Assembly (NCBI GenBank): GCA_014529385.2
Contig: CM043958.1
Span: forward strand, 80,320,025 to 80,384,024
Source: Adiantum capillus-veneris
Taxonomy: Eukaryota; Streptophyta; Polypodiopsida; Polypodiales; Pteridaceae
Direction: 5' to 3'
DNA: 64,000 nucleotides
Below are positions 42,978-52,600 of the stretch, piece after piece; positions within the stretch are counted from its first letter, which is position 1; each line of letters starts with the position of its first letter. The translations under genes and the position numbers were made by a program. The notes beneath the pieces are model-generated. The model ran no database searches. It was given only the letters and a program-made list of their open reading frames with translations, and had not been told where the DNA came from.

Positions 42978-44333
42978 ATGTAGATTCCGTCCTCGGAAGC
43001 TATCCAGTTGAAGCTCGTTCGTCGAGATGGAAGAGCAGTCGACATGGATGTGCGTAGCCTTCTTCAATCACTGCAAAATCAAACAACATTGCCACAGTAA
43101 TTGCATTCTCATATACAATTAAAAATCATATGCAATTTTAGACAGACAAATTGATTGGTAACAGAATTTTAGACAATTTGTCAGAAATAAACATTAAATT
43201 GCAATATAATCAAATGCATGAACAGATGTAAAGGTAAAAAATTAAACAAGTCCGGGGTCGCTAATTTAACGGTCAAAAGGCACTAGAGCTCGACTATTAA
43301 TACCATGGGTAACTTCTCAATTTTTTCTGGTCAATTAAGTTGTTTAATCGCGAGAGCCAAGTATTTGATGTTCGAGGGCTGACTAGAGGCTATACCTAGA
43401 AGACCTTGTAGTTAAGCTACGATAAAAGGAATTTCTCATGAAATCATCGCCTGACTGATTACCTTTTCTTTGACCCCCCAAAGTCTTTTCACATTGATTC
43501 AATTTTGATGTGTGTGCTTATTTTATATGCCTTGGGTTTTTTGCTTTTCAAGGAAAAGCGCTCACACTGGGAACCTCTAGGGCTCTAGTACCATAGGCGA
43601 TACATGTGAGTGAAGTACCAATTTAAGCTGGGATTTCTCTTCCAGCTTAAAATTTTACATTGTGGCACTTTGATTTTTTGTTTGTTCATTTTCAGCATTT
43701 TAATTTTGTAACTTTGGGGGGTCATATAACACCGTTACCCTCCCCAGGCTCATCCCATTAGTAAACTCCCTTTATAATACTTAAGCTAAAGGTCAATAGG
43801 GTTAAGCCCACTAGAAAGCCCTGGTACATTTCACACAATGCTGCCTAAATCGGATTAAGAACCTAAGTAACCATTGCTTATTAGGAAGGCATTCCCCATG
43901 GTATTAAGAGAAGATTTCTAATACCTAGCTTGGTCAAACTAGCTTAGTCGTACTGCTTGATTTTTAAACCTAGACAAGTGATTATGACAAAACATTACAT
44001 TGAATTAAATGTTTGATACTAAGCAAATGCGCTGAATATTATGCTACCAATCACAATCAAAGCAGACAAACATGGATGCAAAAAGATAAGGGCAATGCTA
44101 ATGGACATAAAACACCTGTTTGTGTTGATGGTCGCGCTTGATTTGAAGTGTGAACGAGAGAAAGGTTCCATGAAGGTCCAAATCCTATCAATAGCAACAC
44201 GCTTCTGTACACACTAGGAAACAAAAGGAATACCTCCAGGAGGCACATTAGTGGGAAAAGGTACCAACACTTATTGAACACAACAAAAAACATAAGGAAC
44301 CCTAACCTAATTATTTGCACTCTCCCTAAAGAG
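42978..44333 (-). other. 3' untranslated interior of the gypsy element
   Basis: About 1.35 kb between the last ORF and the PPT with no open frame or motif I can support. Confidence 0.5.
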
Positions 44334-44792
44334 TCAAGGGAATAGGATATTGTAGAGGTTGGGGGGAAACTCTAAGGCTAAACCCCTATCCTCGTCGTCG
44401 AGATAAACAAAGTCATCATCCATGAGACCATATGTGCCATCCGTGTAGTCATGTAAATTTTCTTCTTCATCATAGGTGCCCATGTTTACTAAGAAGGTCA
44501 CTAGACGCCTATAGTCATCTTGGTCAAAAGGGTAGGCTTGTGCAATGGGAGAAACGCTCTCTACTAAGTATGGATCAGACGTGGTCAAGAGACGTATCAG
44601 CCATTCTAACTCCTCAAAATTCCTCTCACATGCTAGCGTAGCTATCAAATCCCATTCACATCCAAGCACGGGAAAGACCATGTGAAACATTTGGGAAAAG
44701 TAACGAGGGTACCTCTCACCCAAGGCAGGAGTGGATGACTCTAGCGTACTAGCCATATCTGTACACGCAAATAGATGATGGTTAGAGTGCAA
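44334..44792 (-). CDS. Extra ORF B after pol, acidic, unknown
   Basis: 152 codons on the element's coding strand, starting MHSNHHLFACTDMAST. The protein is acidic, especially residues 100-140 (DEEENLHDYTDG, DDDFVYLDDEDRG), with a hydrophobic/aromatic N-terminal half (RYFSQMFHMVFPVLGCEWDL). There is no transmembrane helix or zinc motif. Its intact frame in an element with broken pol is notable. I do not recognise a family. Additional ORFs between pol and the 3' LTR occur in Athila/Tat-type elements, sometimes env-like or antisense, but no env features are visible. Confidence 0.5.
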   Translation of the reverse strand: MHSNHHLFACTDMASTLESSTPALGERYPRYFSQMFHMVFPVLGCEWDLIATLACERNFEELEWLIRLLTTSDPYLVESVSPIAQAYPFDQDDYRRLVTFLVNMGTYDEEENLHDYTDGTYGLMDDDFVYLDDEDRGLALEFPPNLYNILFP

Positions 44793-44980
44793 ATATTACA
44801 AGGGTCGTGTTCTTGTGCATAATTTGTTTTTATTATTTTGTCTTATGGCTCTTGCTCTTTTACTTTTTTATCTTGTTTTTGTGAGTATAAGGCTTTATAT
44901 ATACATTCCCTAAAATTGGAGATTGAGAGGTCAGGGAGGAAGGTTGAGAGGGAAGCAAGTGAATGACGGATGTCAGCAAA

Positions 44981-44999
44981 CACTCCCCCCTTCCTTGGG
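44981..44999 (-). other. Internal polypurine-tract-like sequence
   Basis: CCAAGGAAGGGGGGAGTG on the minus strand nearly copies the true PPT (AGGAAGGGGGG) and is followed by TGTTTGC. It lies about 2 kb inside the 3' LTR. Confidence 0.5.
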
Positions 45000-45003
45000 T
45001 AGA

Positions 45004-45891
45004 TCATACCTTTTGGAATGATGTCGTCACCTTTTGAAACCAATTGTTCCAAGTTGTTATGGGTAAATGCTTTAACCAATAGTTTTCGATCACCCTATGT
45101 GTTTCATCTAGTTGCAAGGGTGGTAAGGTACTCTCCCATGATTTTATTTGCAACATTGTTGGAGGTGGTGAATCTACAACGGGAGGTGCAAACTCTTTCT
45201 TGCTTGTATGGATATGTACAATGGTAGGTGGAGGTTGTGTCGAAGCTTCTATTTCCGTATAGGAACTACATGAAGAGCAAGAAGCTTCATTTGCTTTTCC
45301 TGTTCCTGAGCTAGGTGGAACAAATCGTTCTTTCTTTGGTACCCAAACTAGCTCTGGAGCAGGTGTGTCGCATTCCGTGATTTTTTCCTTTCCACGATTT
45401 TCAATTTGTTTTGGAGCCACAAGATTGGGTTTACATGGGCCAGGTGACAGGTAAGAGTACAATTTACGTTTGGGCACCCAGATTTGATCATTTCCTTTAT
45501 AGTATCCTTGGGTTTTTAGTAGTCGTTTAGGAATCCAGCGCCACGTTTTCTTACATTTCTTGGAGCGAGTGGGACGTTTCTTACGAGGCTTCTGTTTTTT
45601 AGCATCAGCCACGGTTACTAAAGAAGCTTTAGGGACCCACTTGTATGCTTTCTTTGTTATATTAGGATGGTTCTTGTGTGTCTCAAGCTTTCTTTCAACT
45701 ACATCAGTTGAAGATCTAGAGAGTTGGGCTATGGGGACGTATGGTTCAACCTCCTGGACATGCAATGTCTTGGGTTTTATTTCCTTAGGCAATATCTCAG
45801 GGACTATGGCTTGAGTGGTAGGGATAAGAGTTGGTTTTTGCGTTGTGACACCCCCAGTCCCCCAATCAATAGTGCATTTGGTGGCTATCAT
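45004..45891 (-). CDS. Extra ORF A after pol, W(V/I)PK-repeat basic protein
   Basis: The ATG follows the pol stop directly (TAGATG), so it could be translated by reinitiation. 295 codons. The W-V/I-P-K word occurs four times, at about residues 85, 119, 138 and 183. A Lys/Arg-rich stretch lies between (KKQKPRKKRPTRSKKCKKT, about 98-115), resembling a nuclear or nucleic-acid-binding segment. The C-terminal third is Pro/Ser-rich. No enzyme motif, transmembrane helix or zinc site is visible. I know of no named family. The frame is intact. Confidence 0.55.
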   Translation of the reverse strand: MIATKCTIDWGTGGVTTQKPTLIPTTQAIVPEILPKEIKPKTLHVQEVEPYVPIAQLSRSSTDVVERKLETHKNHPNITKKAYKWVPKASLVTVADAKKQKPRKKRPTRSKKCKKTWRWIPKRLLKTQGYYKGNDQIWVPKRKLYSYLSPGPCKPNLVAPKQIENRGKEKITECDTPAPELVWVPKKERFVPPSSGTGKANEASCSSCSSYTEIEASTQPPPTIVHIHTSKKEFAPPVVDSPPPTMLQIKSWESTLPPLQLDETHRVIENYWLKHLPITTWNNWFQKVTTSFQKV

Positions 45892-48108
45892 CTACGTGCG
45901 TCCTAGGTTTATATTACCCTCCATAGTTCCAGTAGGCATGACCAAAAAGTCTTGAGCTACAATTCCATTGTCATAACTGACAGAAGTGTGCCAGATTCCA
46001 AAAACCGTAGTTTTTTTCTTGTTGACACCCTTGACTTGGATAATACTCTCAGATAGAGGTGGCTTCCCTAACTGACACCACACCCCATAGGATAGCAGAT
46101 TATATTTAGCACCCGTGTCCAATAAGGCGTTATATAGCACTTTTCCATAGGCACTATTTAACTCAATAGGGTATCGTAGAGGTGTGTCAGAGTCCAACCA
46201 ATCCTCTTCGATTTCCACGTGGAATGCATTTGTGACTCCAAGGTTAGCCTCTCGTTTTTGTCTTATACGTCGCTCCTTAGCCTCAGCTTGAGCTTGTATC
46301 TTCTTTAACTCGGTTTGTGCTTTGGCGGCCTTCTTTTGATGAATGGCCCGTAGTTCTTCTTGGCTTAAAGGATCATAATATCTTTTGAATTTACTCCCAT
46401 TGAGGAATCCAATGGTTTCAACTCCATCAAGAGTTTCCACACGAAGGGTACCTTGTGGGGTAATTTCACATACTCTATATGGTCCTTCACCAGCATATTT
46501 CAACTTTTTCTTCTCTTTACGTACTCCATACATAAGGACTTTATCACCAACTTTGATGTCTTTGTCCTTCACATGGCGATCAAACCACTTCTTTCTCCTA
46601 TCCTTTTCCACAAGAGCATTTTGCACAGCCAACTGTCTCTCTTCGTCTAGTTTTTCTAAGATATACAAACGCTCGGTTAAGGGGTTACCATTCCATCCTT
46701 CTTGTGAAGCTACCCTAAGACTAGGAATGACAAACTCCCAACGCATAACCGCTTCTTGGCCGTATACCATTTTGAATGGCGTACAATTAATAGCCACTTT
46801 ATAAGCAGTACGATAAGCCCATAGAGCAGATGTCAACTTCAAATCCCAATCAGTGCGATGAGCTTCTACCGTCTTGGTTAAAATAGAGATTAGAGTCTTG
46901 TTGGTGCTCTCGGCTTGTCCATTATCTTGCGGGTAATAAGGTGTAGACTTATGGTGGGATATCATAAAGGTCGTGGTAAGCTCTCTTATTACCTCATTTA
47001 TAAAATGGGTACCATTATCACTAACAATTTCAAAAGGGCAACCAAATCTTGTGATAATGTTCTCAAAAAGAAACTTAGCTGTTGTCCTCGCGTCAGATTT
47101 TTGTGAAGCCTTAGCTTCAGCCCACTTTGTTACATAGTCTGTAGCAACTAGAATATATCGAGATTGAGTGTTGCGAGCTGCGGGACTAATTGGACCTACA
47201 AAGTCTAAGCCCCATTTTTCAAATGGTTGGGTTACTTTAATAGGATGTAAGGGCATTCTGTCTTTGCGTTGTGTGGTCTTGTAACGTTGGCACTCATCAC
47301 ACCCTTTTGTAAAAAGTGATGCATCCTTAAATAAAGTTGGCCACCAATAGCCTGATTGCAACACCTTTCTAGCAGTCAGGTCTCCTAAAAAATGTCCTCC
47401 TGCTATGCCCATATGTGCTTCTTGCAAGATATACAAATATTCATCCTCGCGGGCACAACGCCTAAGAATATCGTCCTTGCCTAGTCTATACAGAGTTCCG
47501 GCAATCAAACAATAGGGTTCACATTCTTTTACTAGCCTTCGAGCGATATCCTTACGAAGTTCCTTGGGTGGAAAACCATTAACTAAAAAGTTAACAATGT
47601 TCTCACTCCATTCAGGCATAGTCTCAACTATGAATAGGGAAGTATCGGGTAATTCATCATCAACTCCTGTAGGGGCTTCACCATTGGGTATGCGAGACAA
47701 ATGATCAGCCATGACGTGCCTTTTACCGGGTCTCACTACAATCGTGAAGTCAAACTCCAGAAGAATTAACAACCATCGTGTGATTCTTCCTGTGGAGCAT
47801 GGTTTGTTTACCAGATACAGCAACGCTTGATGATCCACATAAAATACAAACTTGTTTGACAGAAGGTAGTAGCGAAATTTCTTTACTGCATAAACCATTG
47901 CTAAACCTTCTCGCTCTGTAGTGGTGTAGTTCCTTTCAGCATCGTTCAATTGACGGCTTGCAAAGCTAATGGGATAGTCCAATTTATGTTCTCCTGGTTG
48001 AGTGAGAACACACCCAATAGCAAAGTTTGATGCATCAATATGCACATGGAAAATGACATCCCAGTTAGGTGTCCTTAAAATCGGAGCACTTGCTAGTGTT
48101 TTCTTCAA
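45892..48108 (-). CDS. Gypsy Pol C-terminal part: RNase H, integrase, second retropepsin-like domain
   Basis: 738 codons. RNase H lies at about residues 20-130 (HIDASNFAIGCVLTQPGEHK, DHLSRIP). The integrase zinc site (H...H, GCDECQR) is at about 230-275. The catalytic core has DFVGPI, SDNGTHF and QDNGQAES, supplying D, D and E. A GPY/F module follows (AGEGPYRVCEI). Then come a Lys/Glu-rich linker and, at about residue 664, DTGAKYNLL with a downstream GKPPLSESIIQVKGV that resembles the element's first protease. Integrase inserts the cDNA; a protease domain after it is not the standard order. The frame connects upstream across an in-frame TAG at about 48120. The domain calls are secure; the role of the last domain is inferred. 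Confidence 0.85.
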   Translation of the reverse strand: MKKTLASAPILRTPNWDVIFHVHIDASNFAIGCVLTQPGEHKLDYPISFASRQLNDAERNYTTTEREGLAMVYAVKKFRYYLLSNKFVFYVDHQALLYLVNKPCSTGRITRWLLILLEFDFTIVVRPGKRHVMADHLSRIPNGEAPTGVDDELPDTSLFIVETMPEWSENIVNFLVNGFPPKELRKDIARRLVKECEPYCLIAGTLYRLGKDDILRRCAREDEYLYILQEAHMGIAGGHFLGDLTARKVLQSGYWWPTLFKDASLFTKGCDECQRYKTTQRKDRMPLHPIKVTQPFEKWGLDFVGPISPAARNTQSRYILVATDYVTKWAEAKASQKSDARTTAKFLFENIITRFGCPFEIVSDNGTHFINEVIRELTTTFMISHHKSTPYYPQDNGQAESTNKTLISILTKTVEAHRTDWDLKLTSALWAYRTAYKVAINCTPFKMVYGQEAVMRWEFVIPSLRVASQEGWNGNPLTERLYILEKLDEERQLAVQNALVEKDRRKKWFDRHVKDKDIKVGDKVLMYGVRKEKKKLKYAGEGPYRVCEITPQGTLRVETLDGVETIGFLNGSKFKRYYDPLSQEELRAIHQKKAAKAQTELKKIQAQAEAKERRIRQKREANLGVTNAFHVEIEEDWLDSDTPLRYPIELNSAYGKVLYNALLDTGAKYNLLSYGVWCQLGKPPLSESIIQVKGVNKKKTTVFGIWHTSVSYDNGIVAQDFLVMPTGTMEGNINLGRT

Positions 48109-48120
48109 TTTTTCATAGGC

Positions 48121-49835
48121 CTAGTCACACTCTTCAATCCATTTAAATTCAATGAGAAGCTTGTACAAAGGACGTGCTATCTCAGCGAAAAATAAAATAA
48201 ACCGTCGATAATAACCCACATGTCCCATGAACCTTTGAACTCCCTTGTAATTGGTTGGTGGTGGTAACTCTAGAATCACTTTAATTTTGCTCTCATCGGT
48301 TGAGATACCATTCTTAGATACTATATGCCCTAAAATAACTCCATGCTTGACCCAAAATTGGCATTTGAACGGGTTCAATGAGATACGATATAACCTACAC
48401 TTTTCAAACACCTTCCGCAAACATGATAGATGTTCTTTCCAAGAAGAGTAAACACAAAGGTCGTCTAAGAAAGCTTCACAAAACTCTCTCAAATATTCTT
48501 TAAAAGCAATGTTTATTAATCGTTGGAATGTAGCAGGGGCATTTGTTAAGCCAAAAGCCATCACACGAAATGCAAACATGCCAAATTCTGTGATGAAGGC
48601 AATCATGATTTGGTTGTAGCTTGAGTACCCATCTAGAAAGTATAAGCTTCCTTGCCTGCAACTCTTTCGAGTACATGTTCGGAATATGGTAGGGGGTAAT
48701 GGTCTCTTATAGTAGCTGCATTAACTTTTTTGAGGTCCACGCACACCCTGAGTTTCCCATTCTTTTTTGGCACGATAACTATTGGAGACACCCATTCAGA
48801 GTGTTCAATAGGATATACGAACCCACATTTGATAAGCTTTTCTAGTTCTTCTTGAATGATCTTTGCGTACTTAGGATTCATCGGGTAGGGTCTTTGTTGT
48901 ACGGGCTTCGCAGTGCTAATCATAGGGATTGTATGTTGGACCACAGAAGGTGGAACACCTTTCATATCATGGTATGTCCAAGCGAATATGTCCTTGAATT
49001 CCTTGAGAAGCTCTTTGAGGACCGCCTCTTCAACTTCTGTGAGGTCTTGGGCAATAAAAACAGGTTTTGATTCTTCACCGGGGTCGTCTAATTCTATTTC
49101 TTTAACTATTGCCGGACCATCATAGATTCCATTATTCCCATCGATAGGTATTCTTTGGGCTTTTGTGTACACAACCTTTGCTTTCCCTGTGGTGTAAGAT
49201 TTGAAATGTTCTGGTGCAGGATACAAGTCTGTGGATTCTGGTTGTGCTTTGGTCTGTGCTTCTATTTCTGCTTTCTTGTGTTGTCGAGCTAACTCTTGGT
49301 TTTGACGCCTCCTTGCAGTGCGGCTCAACTTTGGCTTGTCTATGATCTCTAATTGGGCTATGTCATGGGGTCGTGGTCTACACCACATAACATTTTGGAG
49401 ATATTCACCCCAATCGTCTACCAATTTTCGATGAGCATCACATGCTCCTATATAACTGAGCCATTCTGCTGAGGATCTCTTCTTTTTTATCCTAGCACGT
49501 ACATTGGCTCGATATCGACGCCTCTTAAAGTTTTTCTTTTTCTTATTTGAGACCTGCTTTTGATTTGCATTTAGATCTGGCTCACTAAAGGAGTCCTCGT
49601 TGGTGTCCTCTTCACTCTCGGAGGAGCTATCATCGGTTGATGTGCTCGGTCCTTCCGAATGTTTTGACTCTGAACTTGCTCCACTCTCTAATTCATGAGA
49701 TTCAGAATCCGTTTCACTCTGGGAGTCCGTGTCTGAGTCGTGTTGGTCAAAGTCTTCTATTGAGCTATCAGTGTCACTGTCAGATTGGTCTACAATTGCC
49801 TTGCCCTTAGAAGATTCATGTATGGCACTTATCAT
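48121..49835 (-). pseudogene. Gypsy reverse transcriptase, frameshifted
   Basis: An acidic Ser/Glu/Asp-rich linker and a basic stretch (about residues 20-130 of the 49835-48633 frame) precede the RT. RT begins with ELLKEFKDIFAWTYHDMKGV, WVSPIVIVPKKNGKLRVCVD and HYPLPY. A frameshift at about 48633 moves to the 48606-48121 frame, with FRVMAFGLTNAPATFQRL, the catalytic FLDDLCVYS (YxDD variant), LGHIVSKNGI and FMGHVGYYRRFI. An in-frame stop ends it just before RNase H. It copies element RNA into cDNA when intact; this copy is broken. Confidence 0.88.
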
Positions 49836-49901
49836 GCTCAGAGGTGCAATTTGTGGTACCTCTTCCCCCTCTGGTGTGACCCAAGTGGTTCCTCTATTTC
49901 C

Positions 49902-52600
49902 CTAGGTATCTATGGTTGCAGCTAGGTGTACCCAATCTACGTTGTCAGATTCCATCATACCCGGTAACACATCCATGTAAGGAGAATCTTGGCCAATGTC
50001 TGTATCCTTGTTACAAGTGTAACAATATTGTAGTGGGGCCGAGTGAACTGTGGTGTCAGAGCGATGATCAATAATGGTTTTACTCCCTAAGGGGTGTACC
50101 TTACCAGTCACCAAATCCACTCTAAGGACAGAGTCTTGGAATTGCAAATAGACATGATTTTTAGACCAATCATGAACCATTTGTGCTTCCCTCATGAATG
50201 GTCGTCCTAAATTCATTTCATATGACATAAGCTGTTTAGAGAAATCCATTACAATGAACGTATGTCGTACCTTGTGTCCTAGAACTTTGATCTTAAGATC
50301 CTTGAGCATCCCCATAGTTTGGCTATGGTACCATTTGCCATCTTTACCACAATGTTAGTAACACTGAGGAGGGGTTTTCCCATGGATTCCCAACAATCTT
50401 TTGTAACGATGCTAACTCCCGCACCACCATCAAGAATTCCCTTTATAGTTAATCCCTTGGTAGTGATGGGTAGGGTCGCATTAGACTCGTCGCCTTCAAA
50501 ATACTGCCCTAATTCGTTAATGGGTACCTCGATCACAGACTCGTGTCCATCTAAGTCAAGTGATTGCACATGATTTTCCTCATCAATCATAATCGAGTTA
50601 GGCCTATTTGGTTGCGCAAACTGCGGTAATCCCGTTTGTAGCTCTCCGTTAAGGAATGCTCGAAGTGCAAAGAATAACTCAGGATCTCCATACAGCTTTG
50701 CTATGATCGTGGTTCGGACCTTAGAAGACATGAAGTCCACTAGTTTGGCAACATTCATTGGCATTTTGCAGGGTGTAGGTCCTTGACTAGGAACTGGTGA
50801 GGATGGAATCTCATATTCCTCAATGGGATCAGGTATTCCTTCGTTAAACATCCTTTCCAACAAGAAAGGTGTATGCTCACTTTCTGATGTCCCGTCCTCA
50901 CTCCCTTCTTGGATGATACTAGGTATGGCTAGCGGTCTATGGTTCATGTGGGGTGGATGAACTTGCGTGGGAAACACTGTGTCATGAATTTTGACATGCA
51001 TGGGTTCTGGTTCTAGTTTCCTTTGAGTCTCCTCCACTAAACCTCTTAGATGTTTCACCTGCTCAATCTCGTCTACTGGGTTTGGGTACGTCCCAATCTT
51101 CTTTTTACGATTCTTCCCTTTTTGCCCCTGCGGTTTATCTTGGGGGTCTTGGATTGGATTTGGAAACACTTGTGGTGTTTTCAGAGGCTCTTTATGGTTT
51201 TCTCTTATTCGGTTTTCATTTGGTTCCATGTTACGGTTTTCTTTGTCGGTCTTTCCCTTTGTGGTATTGGTTCTAGTCTCCATTGTCTCGATTGAATCTG
51301 AATCATCCTCGAGGTCATTCATATACACGGGGTCATCTCCTGTTCCTATGTTTGTTTTGGAACTTGGCTTTGAATTTCCCGTATTTTGCGACCTCTTCCT
51401 TCGTGTCTTCTTTTTCTTTGCTTGGATAATTGACGCGGTATCTCTCTCTTCGAGGATATGGCCTGGCCCTTGAAGCATGGACTGTGTAATCGCATAAGCG
51501 GGTGCGACGGGTGGTATTGGCGATGTCACACTAGCAATTTCGACCAAATTTAGGGGTGTGATTTTAGGCGCATTTGGGTTATAGGGGCATTGGGAAATCA
51601 AGTGATCTATGCCACAACGATTACATGTGAGTATTGGCATTGCAGACATGCTCCCTTGATTCATTTGCATCTGTGCAACATTCTTTTGCAGCCTAATAGG
51701 GCACTCCGCTGCCCGATGTGGTCCACCACACTCGTAGCATTGAAGAGGTGGCCTCCTAGCCTGGGTGTTGATATTTTGACCTCTGGATGCGAGAGCAGCA
51801 GCTTGATAAACCGGCTTGACTTGCCCCCAACAATCTTCCATGTAGTATATAGGACACTCTTCCAATGTATCAAGTCCGTAGGCAATACTAGTGTCTATTT
51901 CCACCTCACAGCCATCTGCATAAGCATTAGATGGCTCGCAACCCACTTGGTTCATAGGGGCGACTCTTGGATGCGGGGACTGCGGTCCTAGCACAGGAGG
52001 TGGTAGCGGTGTAGCTTGTACAACATTTTGAGATCTAGGGACCATGTGTTGCGGTAGTTGCTCAACAGGTGGAGCAGGCATCAATACAGGAGCTCGAGGC
52101 GCATCCGTCCATGCTACAGGTGGTCTATTTGCCATCATACGTTTGATCATTAAACAATCCTTAGCTTGGTGACCATACCTACCACATGCGTTGCAAGTTC
52201 CATTAAATTTTACTCTAAACGTAGGGCACTCACTAGTGCTATGTGGACCTAAGCAAATGGAACACCATTGTTGCTCCCTTCTTGGATACATGTGACTATT
52301 TTGAGGGGGTCGATTATCCTTAAGAGACTCTTGGATTGCCTTGGTGAGGTCTGTCAAGAATGTCTCAAATACCTTTGGCTCATTGGCAATGGGCTTTGCA
52401 GTCATGGGTTCATACTCAATGGCTTGTGAGCTAGTGGATCTCGTGTCAGTAGACACCCTCATGCCTGCTATCATCAAGTTGTCCTCTAATTGGATTGCAT
52501 TGGCAGTGACATCTTCCCAGGTTGTGATACCTCTAATCACTAGTCCATTATAGATTCCTTCATTCCTCAACCCTCGAATGAATCGATCGAAAGCGCTCAT
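49902..52600 (-). pseudogene. Gypsy Gag C-terminus with four zinc knuckles and protease
   Basis: The 773-codon frame from 52600 continues Gag (FDRFIRGLRNEGIYNGL). It has four Cys-His knuckles at about residues 113-125 (CSICLGPHSTSEC), 136-149 (CNACGRYGHQAKDC), 288-300 (CYECGGPHRAAEC) and 326-338 (CNRCGIDHLISQC). A long Pro/Asn/Lys-rich linker follows, then the aspartic protease ILDGGAGVSIV at about 724. A frameshift near 50310 carries the protease into the 50315-49902 frame (HTFIVMDF, MNLGRPFM), which ends in an in-frame TAG. DGG and DPG variants of the active-site DTG occur in plant gypsy proteases, so DGG alone does not prove inactivity. Confidence 0.85.
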
